Below, piece after piece: positions 10,801 through 17,972 of a DNA stretch of 17,972 nucleotides (position 1 is the stretch's first letter; each line of letters starts with the position of its first letter). The translations under genes and the position numbers were made by a program. This DNA is from Clarireedia homoeocarpa (lineage: Eukaryota > Ascomycota > Leotiomycetes > Helotiales > Rutstroemiaceae): the NCBI GenBank assembly GCA_001465935.1, contig LNKV01000129.1, positions 1 through 17,972 of the forward strand, in the 5' to 3' direction. Under the pieces are notes generated by a model, which was not told the origin of the DNA, did no database searches, and was given only the letters and a program-made list of their open reading frames with translations.

Positions 10801-11633
10801 AATATATAATTAGATACTACTAAGATCGTGTTATTTTAGTATAAAGAAATAGATAATTACAAGCTATATAGCTAATATAAAGATAATAGCTAGAAGGTAT
10901 TAAATAAGTTATATTTAATTATCGGTTGAAGTAATAACTATTTTTTAATCTGATTTATTAGTATAGTATACTTAGTATTTTAAACTATTAATTATACTTA
11001 GAATTAGGTTTATATCTTCACTATTTAGGTTATTAATATAGTTATTAAGTTAATAGATAATATAACTAAAAAAGCTTTTTAAACTATTTTTTCTTTATTT
11101 TTACTTCGACGTTAACAACTACTTCGATCGCTAATATCTATATTTTAGCTGAATTAAAATAAAAGGGATATAAATAATACTAAATAGCTTTATTAAGTTA
11201 TAAGGGGTTATATAAGAAGAAGGGATTATTAATAAAAGTTTAAAAAAGACTTATCTTTTATTTAGTATATAGTTTAGAGTATTACTTAGCTAGCTTTAAG
11301 AGTATCCTAAATACTAAACTAAATATCAAAAATAATAATAGTATTTTATAAAGTATTATAAGAAAGCGAGCTAACTTGTTTAATCGATATAGAATAATCT
11401 ATCTAGTCTCTATTTTAAGATTAGTTAGAAGGTATTCGATATATTATTATAAGATATATATATTATTAAGAGTATTTGAAAAGTAATACTATATATCGAT
11501 AATATTGAAATAAATCTATTTTTACTATTTAGAGAATCTTTAAAAAAGAGATTTAAAAGTAAAAAGAGATTGATTATTAATATTATTTAGATAATTATTA
11601 ATATAGTTAAAAGGATAAATAAGTTATTAATAA
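10801..11633 (-). pseudogene. Gypsy leader and gag N-terminal region
   Basis: This is the first 830 bp inside the 5' LTR of the gypsy element, holding the primer-binding site, leader and start of gag by position. Reading inward from 11633 the minus strand begins TTATTAATAACTTATTT; I could not match it to a tRNA 3' end, and RIP may have altered it. No start codon could be chosen. Confidence 0.4.
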
Positions 11634-11850
11634 TATAACGAGACTACTAATAAAGATATTAAATAACTTTAGAATTAACAACTATAGAACTAAGAAGATT
11701 ATAAGAGCTCGAAGGTTTATATATAGAAAGTGATTATATATTATATTACGTATATATTAATATATACTAATATATACCTAATATCTAACTCACTTTTAGA
11801 AAGGTTATATCTTTATATAGTATTATAATAATTTAGTCAGAATCATTATA
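11634..11850 (-). repeat. Gypsy LTR, 5' end of element (right)
   Basis: This is the partner of 5223-5439, the same length (217 bp) with no gap in the alignment. It begins TATAACGAGAC and ends AATCATTATA, keeping a few C and G bases that the other copy has lost and the reverse. In minus orientation this copy would hold the element's promoter. It is followed directly by ATAAT. Confidence 0.9.
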
Positions 11851-11855
11851 ATAAT
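11851..11855. repeat. Target-site duplication ATAAT (right)
   Basis: This is an exact repeat of 5218-5222, directly after the right LTR. Copia sequence resumes after it. Confidence 0.75.
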
Positions 11856-12519
11856 TATATTAATATTATCAATATATTCTATAAAGAATATAAAGAAAGT
11901 TTAAAAGAAAATATTATTAAATTTATATTTCTATAAATTAAAGATACTTTATATAATCTTATATATACTTTATATAATAATATTCGGTAATATAAATAAA
12001 AAGAGATTAAAGTTATCTTAATATAAATAAAAGCTTTTTAATTAACTAACTTATTAAATAAAGAAAGTTATCTATTTAAAAGACTAAGATTTATAATCGA
12101 AGTTTTAGTTAGAAAAGTAAATAAAAGATTAAATAATTAAGATATTAGTTTTTTCTCTTATTAATAAAATTAAATCTTAATATATAATACTAGATAGTAA
12201 AAACGACTTTATTTAAAATATAATAAAAAGATTATTAATATATTTATTAAAACGATTATTATTTAATTATCTTTAAAAGATAGTAAGAAGTTTAATAATT
12301 TTTATAATATATTCTAATTTAATTAATTAAATATAAATAGAAATAAAAAGTAAGATAAATTTATAATACTTTATAATATAATAATAATTATAATTACAAT
12401 TAAACTAAAGAAACTTATAATAAAACTATTAAAGTTATTTAAAATTTATAAAAGTTAAGTAACTAAATTATTTAAATATTACTAAGACTTGAATATATAT
12501 TTAATAAGATTAATATTTA
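11856..12519 (+). pseudogene. Copia integrase-RT linker, right part
   Basis: The copia reading frame continues here after the gypsy insertion and leads into RT with no register change. It is dominated by Asn, Lys, Ile and Leu codons and contains no motif I can name. Near 12440-12520 it becomes RT-like. G+C is visibly lower than in the left half of the same element. Confidence 0.5.
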
Positions 12520-13275
12520 AAACTGATTATAATAAAGAGATTAATAATCTTAGAACTCGAAATATATAAAGAGAAATACTAAAAAGTTTAATAAAGATTA
12601 AACTAATTCTTTTAAAATAGATCTTTATATATAAAACTAATTAAAATAAATATATTATAAAGTATAGATTGTAATTTATAATAAAAAGAGATTTATAAAT
12701 AAAAAATATAATCGAATTAATCTATATTATAATACTCGCTTTCTATTTTTTTTATATTATTATAATTATAATAATTAAATTTAATTTTAAAACTAAGTAA
12801 TTCGATATAGTAAATACTTTTATAAATATATTATATAATTTAAATAACAAGCTAATTATATATTATTTACTAAATAATTATAAAATAAAAGATATAATTA
12901 TAATTATTAACTATATTCTTTATAGTTTATAAAACTTACTAGTAATTTAATTTAAAGATTTTATTAAGATTTTAATTAAATTAGAAATAAAGTTATATTC
13001 TAATAAACTTTATATATTTATTACTAAGAATTATAAAATATTAGTACTCTTCTTTATAAATAATATTTAGATTATTTATAATAAGAAATATATTAAAAAA
13101 GTTAAAAGAATTATTAATAAGATTTAATCTATATATAAATTATATAAAATAGATAATATAGAATAGTTCTTAAAGATTTAGATTATTAGAAACTGATTTT
13201 AGAAAAAACTATAATTTATTTATAATATTTATATTAAAAAGATTATTAGAAAGTTTAATTTTATTAATAATAAAT
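12520..13275 (+). pseudogene. Copia reverse transcriptase domain, degraded
   Basis: This is the polymerase part of the copia polyprotein. In frame it shows I-F-I-Y-K-T-N (about 12620-12640; family W-V-Y-K-x-K), then K-Q-F-D-I-V-N-T-F-I-N (about 12796-12829), the copia-specific Q-x-D-V-x-x-A-F-L-x-G/N block, and L-F-F-I-N-N-I (about 13047-13067), which is V-Y-V-D-D-I with both Asp codons as AAT. Y-N-K-K-Y-I-K-K-V-K-R-I-I-N (about 13077-13118) and Y-I-K-K-I-I-R-K-F (about 13230-13256) match the segments after the catalytic box. The Asp-to-Asn changes and TAG/TAA stops inactivate it. Confidence 0.88.
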
Positions 13276-13329
13276 TTATAAATATTTTACTTTTAATTAT
13301 AAAATTTAAAAAGAATAAAGATAATATAA

Positions 13330-14040
13330 TAAGATTAATAATTAAAAAATATTAAGAAAAGATTAGATCTATTCTATATACTATAATTAATTTATATATA
13401 GATATTATATTTATTATATTATAATTATCTTATTTCCTTACTAATCTATTAGAAAATTATTTAAAAATAATAGATTATTATATCAATTATTTATAGAGAA
13501 TAAAATATCTTATTATTAAATATAATATAAATTATTTATCTTAACTACTTATAATATCAAATATATTATTTATTAATAATAATAAAATAAAGCGATCTTT
13601 TTAAAAGTATATAATTTTATTATATAGTAGATTAATTATTTAGAAAATATCGAAGTAAGATATTATAATAATATTTATAATTAAAGTCAAGCTATTTAAT
13701 ATAAAAAGAATTATAAAAGAAATTATAATAATAAATAAATTATTAAAGAAACTCGAACTAGTTATATTTAAATTAATTATTATTTATTATAATAATATAT
13801 AAATAATAAAATTAATTATAAGTAAGAATAAAAGAATAATTATTAAACTTAAATATATTAATATCTAAAATATATAGTTAAAATAAGAATATTCAAAGAA
13901 ATTATTTAATATTATTTATTTATTTATAAAGAATATATCTATTAATAACTTTATTAAAAATCTTATATAATAATAATTTAAATATTTCTATATTTACCTA
14001 AACTTATAAAATATAAAAAATAAAATCGAGAAGTTAAATA
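13330..14040 (+). pseudogene. Copia RNase H domain and polyprotein end, degraded
   Basis: This is the C-terminal RNase H of the copia polyprotein. Readable blocks include S-I-L-Y-T-I-I-N-L (about 13371-13396; family G-S-x-x-Y-A-A-x-x-T-R-P-D), L-S-Y-F-L-T-N (about 13428-13447), a decayed Q-D-T-V-T-T-S-T-T-E-A-E block near 13650-13692, a Y-Y-N-N-I segment (about 13785-13800; family C-D-N-x-x-x-I), T/I-K-L-K-Y-I-N-I near 13845-13866 (family T-K-H-I-D-I), L-K-x-E-Y-S-K near 13878-13901, and N-N-F-I-K-N-L near 13944-13966 (family A-D-x-L-T-K-x-L). It closes with L-N-L near 13998-14006. The natural stop cannot be told from RIP-made stops. Confidence 0.85.
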
Positions 14041-17000
14041 TAATAGTTAAGATCTTATAAAATACTTTTTAAAAATTACTTTTTTATTTATTATTTCTTT
14101 TTAAAAGTAAAACTTACTAATAATTTAATCTTAAAATATAAAATAAAATAAAGTTAAAATAGATAATCTTTTAAAAAATAACTAATTTATTTAATAAGAA
14201 TCTTTCTTTAAATTAATCTTTCTATAATATTTAGAAATTTAATTTAATATAATAGTTAATATAAATAAATAGTATAAGAAATATAATTAATAAATAAATA
14301 ATCTTAAACTAATTATATAATAGAATTACTAATTAGTATAAAATAAAGTTGATTTTATAATATTTTTAGTTATTAGTTTAAAGTATTTTAAATATTTATT
14401 ATAAGTTTAAATAAAAGATATTAAATTTAATATATATTCAATTAACTACTTTTAAACTATCTTAATATACTTTAAATATTTTTATTTAATTATCTTATTA
14501 TTATCTAATATCTACTTTATTTTAATATAAAATAATTATTTAACTTTCTTTTCTAAAAACTTAGATATAATTAATCTTCTAAATACTATTATATAAGTTT
14601 TAATATAGTTTATTAATAAATTCGAAATAATAGAGAAATTTTAAAAATAAACTAAATAATTAATATTTCGATATAAAGATTATTATATAGAAAATTTATA
14701 TTTACTTAGAAGATTATAAATATCTAGAACTTTTAAATAACTACTTTAAATATTAGAATTTTATATATATATTAAAGATTTATAAGATATAATATAAGAT
14801 AATATAATAAAGTAGTAAAGAGTTTATAAAGTTATTTTAAGAATAAATTAAAAATAACTAGATAATCTAAGATAATATATAAAAATAATAGTAAAAAAAC
14901 TATTTAGAGAAATACTAATTATATTAATATAAAATATAAAAGTTACTTTATTATAAGAAGACTTCTAAAAAGTAATAAAAGGATTAAAATAATTAATCTA
15001 ATTTAGATCTTGAAAGTAAGTATAATAAAAACTAAATAAAATAAATAAATTATTATTCTTATTATTATTATCTTTATTATTCTCTTTATTCTTTTTATTT
15101 TTATTACTTTCTTAACTATTATTCTCTTTATTAAAAAGCTAATTTATAAAATAACTTTTTAAACTATATATTTTAGTTAATATTCTAAAAAAACTTTTTT
15201 ATATTTTTTAAATTCTAAAGATCTGATATTAGATTAATCTTATAAATAATAAAAGAAAACTTATTTTATTAGAATCTCTTAATTTAAATAATATTAATAA
15301 CTTCTTAATAGTTAATATTAAAACTTTAAAAATAAAGTAATATTTTTTTATTTAATAACTTTAATAATAATTCGACTTTCTAATATTTATATAATTATAA
15401 TAATACTCTTTATTAAGATTATATAAAGTATTTTAAATATAATTAAAATAAAGAATATAATAATAATTACTATAATTCTAAAAATTATAACGATTTTAAA
15501 TATAACTTCGAGAAGTTTTAATATCTCTATTAAATAACTTTAATAGATTATATAAAAAAGTAATTTAAATATTAATTAGAATAATAAAGTAGTTATTAAT
15601 TAAACTAATTTAATTAGTTTTTATATAAGTTTCTTTATAAAATATATAAAGATTAGATAAAAGAATAATTATTCGATTTTTATATTATAAAATCTAAAAT
15701 CGAATAAGAGAAGAAACTAGATATTATATTAGATATATATTAAGTATAAGATTATAAAAGGTTTATAAATTTTAAAGATATAAAATCAGATAATCTAGTT
15801 TATAATATTTATTAGAACTAGACTTAGTTTATAAATCTAGTAATAAAAGTTTATAAATAAAAATAATATATTTTATAAATATCTAAGGAAAATTAATAAG
15901 AATCTATAATTAAATAAATTTATAAACTTAAAAATATAGAATTTTATAAAAAGTATAAAATATAATAAAGTTATATATTTAAATATTAATTAAAGATCTA
16001 TAAAGATTAAATAAAGATAATAGATATTATAAACTTTAAAATAAAATAAATAATTATCTATTTTAATTAATAGAAAGAGAATTATCTTTTTAAAAACTAG
16101 AAACTATCTCTAATAAAAAAGATTAGTAAAAAGAAAATAAATTTAAAAGATTTTTATATAAAATAATTAGAGAATATATAGAAGTTCTATTTAAATAAAG
16201 ATTAAAAAAAATAATTTATATAAATTAAATTCAAGGAGATAAGATCTGAAAATCAATTATAAAAATAATTAGTAACTAAAAAATAAGAAGATTAGAAAAA
16301 TAAAAAGAATTCGAAATTTATTAATAATAAAAAATAAATAATATCTATAATAATAATATTAATCTTAATTAAAGATACTTGATTCTTATAATTAGAAATA
16401 AAAAGATTAAAACTAAAAAGATCGAACTTATTATTTATTTTAATTTAAATAAAAAGAGAAATTTATATATTATTATATTATTAATAAACTTAATAAATAA
16501 CTTATCGAGTATATAATTAATTAACTAGAATAATTACTTTATAAATATAATTATAATAAAGTTTATAACTAATTTAATAAAAGTTATTATATTTATCTTT
16601 ATTATTATTTTATTTATCTAATAGAATATAATTATATTTAGATATAATAAAAATTAGAAGATAAAATAAAATAGAAAGTAAAAGTTATAAAAAGAATAAA
16701 TAGAAAATATTATTATTACTATTAATATTATTATTATATAATATAAATAAAAGAAAGTAATTTAAATATTTACTAAGTTAATTATACTCTAACTAATTAA
16801 TATTAATTAGAATTTCGAAATACTTTATTATTAAATAATTATTTAAAATAATTACTAATTTTAATAAACAATATATAATCTATTTAATATAAACTTATAG
16901 GATTATCTACTTATTTATTCTTTAAAACTTATATAAAGATAAACTTTAATTATTAAATTAATAAGAAATTATAATATTAAAAATAATATAAAAGGAAATA

Positions 17001-17150
17001 AATATTATAATTATTTATATCTATTATTTAAAATACTTTAAATAATAATTATAATATAACTTTAAATAAATAAATTATAAAAGTTAATTATAAATATATT
17101 TAATATTTTATTTATTTAAAACTTTCTTTATTCTCTATAATTTAATACTA
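14041..17150. other. Unassigned 3.1-kb AT-rich block
   Basis: This lies between the end of copia RNase H and the second copy of the copia 5' end. A normal copia element would have its 3' LTR within a few hundred bases of the RNase H end, but I found no match here to the DNA before the gag. I read all frames in part and found no RT, integrase or transposase motif I can defend. G+C is around 10%, so any old coding sequence has been mutated almost to saturation. It could be an insertion of another element, an unusually long 3' region, or a captured segment. Confidence 0.5.
15021..15137 (-). other. G-free, T/C-rich tract; possible minus-strand acidic run
   Basis: For 117 bases the plus strand has no G, and from about 15052 it is mostly T with C and A in ATT/CTT-like units. 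The minus strand is therefore purine-rich and without C. In one frame it reads as a run of Asn, Lys, Glu and Asp codons (AAT, AAA, GAG, GAT), which is what a run of GAT/GAC/GAA/GAG codons would become under G-to-A change. A simple repeat that grew in place is an equal possibility. Confidence 0.4.
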
Positions 17151-17918
17151 GAATTAAAAGGTATATTATAAAAAGATTTATATAATATATATAATTATAA
17201 AGTAGAACTAATTACTTAATTGAATATATATATAGTTAGTTTTTATAAATTGATCTTTAAAGTTATAAAGTCGAGACTTATAATTTATATTATAATATTA
17301 TTAAAGATTAGTGATCTTAATATACTACTTAGAACTTTTATTAATATATTATAACTTTTATTTATATTTCTTTTATAAATTATAGAATTAAATAGAACTA
17401 CTTTTTTTAATTTAAAACTTTTACTAACTCTTATAAATAAGACTAAGAATCTTAAAAAGAGAGGGGATAATTAATTATATCTTTATTATTATTATATATT
17501 TAACTATTATTTAAACTATAATAATTATAAACTTGATCTGATACTTACTTTACTATATAGAAAAACTATCTACTAGTTTATTTGAAAAATTACTTTTTAA
17601 ATACTTTTTTATATCTATTAATTACTTTTCTTTATTCTTTTTATTTTAATAATTATTATATTTTAACTTGGAATAATCAGTAGTACTAAACTTACTATTT
17701 AATAATAATAAATAATATAGTTTTTAAAATTTAGATAATAATATTAAGTTAAAAGAATATAATATCTAATTAATCTTAATATTTATAAAAAACTAATTAG
17801 ATCACTAACTAATATCTAGTTTAATAATTTAATTAGTGAAAATTAGTTTATTTAATCTTTATTAGAACTACTTTTTATATACTAACTAAGAAATAAACTA
17901 TATATTTAATTACTTACT
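17151..17918 (+). repeat. Copia 5'-end repeat, copy B (right), truncated
   Basis: This is the second copy of 1351-2123 in the same orientation, with mostly transition differences and a few small indels (for example in the AAGAGAGGGGAT region at 17457-17468). It is poorer in G and C than copy A. At 17918 it stops at TTACTTACT while copy A carries on into gag. If the last 170 bp are gag, this is the start of a second copia copy, cut off here. If they are LTR, this is the 3' LTR of the element starting at 1351. I favour the first because the gag-like frame crosses 2123 without a break. Confidence 0.75.
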
Positions 17919-17972
17919 GTCGGAACACCAGTACAGCTGTAGGTGACGCAGGATAATTTAGGGTTAAAAACT
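17919..17972. other. Non-RIP sequence at right edge
   Basis: The last 54 bases are close to half G+C and keep several CpA and TpG dinucleotides, unlike the preceding 17.9 kb. The change is abrupt at 17918/17919. The piece is too short to identify. It contains a single TTAGGG, which is not evidence of a telomere. Confidence 0.75.

Larger units (their letters stand above)
5223..11850 (-). mobile_element. Complete Ty3/gypsy retrotransposon, nested and RIP-inactivated
   Basis: This is a 6,628-bp LTR retrotransposon on the minus strand, bounded by two 217-bp LTRs and a 5-bp target duplication. Reading right to left the order is gag (around 10.8-10.4 kb), RT, RNase H, integrase: the Ty3/gypsy order. 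RT (8592, 8169), RNase H (7725) and integrase (6909, 6621, 6516) share one minus-strand frame; gag at 10619 is offset. No domain is intact. It sits between the integrase and RT parts of the copia element, so it is younger than that insertion. The gag resembles the Retrotrans_gag type seen in fungal elements of this group. No chromodomain was recognised. Confidence 0.9.
1351..14040 (+). mobile_element. Ty1/copia retrotransposon, interrupted and RIP-inactivated
   Basis: This is a copia-type LTR retrotransposon with the diagnostic domain order protease, integrase, reverse transcriptase, RNase H. It is split by the gypsy insertion at 5223-11850. All recognised pieces (gag near 2016 and 2883, protease 3249, integrase 3855, 4149 and 4305, RT 13056, RNase H 13887) use codons starting at positions divisible by 3. 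The insert plus one target copy is 6,633 bp, so frame is kept across it. The element therefore had a single gag-pol reading frame of about 5.4 kb and shows no frameshift, only substitutions. In-frame stops are almost all TAA or TAG, as expected from CAA, CAG and TGG under RIP. The 3' LTR was not found next to the RNase H end; the copy at 17151 may represent it. Confidence 0.85.

Noticed and set aside
15600..16300. Plus-strand protein-coding frame in the unassigned block
   Set aside because: One frame can be read with stops only about every eight codons, but that is no better than expected for random DNA at this A+T, and no family motif appears.
17957..17966. TTAGGG near the right end as telomere repeat
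   Set aside because: It occurs once only, with no tandem array; a six-base word is expected by chance.
1..17972. Mitochondrial or apicomplexan/Dictyostelium-like AT-rich genome
   Set aside because: Decayed LINE, copia and gypsy domains, transition-only divergence between repeat copies and an abrupt return to normal composition at 17919 fit RIP in a fungal nuclear genome better.
1..17972. tRNA, rRNA, CRISPR array or bacterial operon features
   Set aside because: No cloverleaf with T-loop consensus, no regularly spaced repeats with unique spacers and no intact long reading frames were seen.

Overview
The window looks like nuclear DNA of a filamentous ascomycete (Pezizomycotina): an extremely AT-rich block (roughly 16% G+C by eye) made of transposable elements destroyed by repeat-induced point mutation (RIP). 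I see no intact gene, host gene, tRNA or rRNA. The RIP reading rests on four things: copies of the same repeat differ by C/T and G/A transitions; CpA and TpG are very scarce while CpG persists; conserved Trp, Gln, Cys and Asp codons have become stop, Tyr and Asn codons; and recognisable LINE, Ty1/copia and Ty3/gypsy proteins remain readable in single frames.

Layout. Positions 1 to about 830 hold part of a Tad-like LINE ORF2 (plus strand). About 831-1350 is unassigned AT-rich DNA. From about 1351 a Ty1/copia element runs on the plus strand: 5' end and gag (to about 3060), protease (about 3220-3490) and integrase (about 3600-4760). At 5223-11850 a complete 6,628-bp Ty3/gypsy element is inserted on the minus strand, with two 217-bp LTRs, TG..CA-type ends decayed to TA..TA, and a 5-bp target duplication ATAAT. 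The copia element resumes at 11856 with reverse transcriptase (about 12520-13275) and RNase H (about 13330-14040). Removing the gypsy insert and one target copy (6,633 bp, a multiple of 3) joins both copia halves in one frame.

From about 14041 to 17150 lies 3.1 kb that I cannot assign. At 17151-17918 the 5' end of the copia element (1351-2123) appears again in the same orientation and more heavily mutated. It stops abruptly at 17918, and the last 54 bases (17919-17972) have ordinary composition with CpA intact, so a sharp RIP boundary lies here.

How it fits together: these are dead, nested elements recording an order of events: copia first, gypsy inserted into it, with RIP acting on the repeats. 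Mutation is uneven; the right-hand half of the window, including the right half of the same copia frame, is clearly poorer in G+C than the left. No new functional system is supported. The most useful open items are the unassigned 3.1-kb block, the repeated copia 5' end, and the right-hand boundary.
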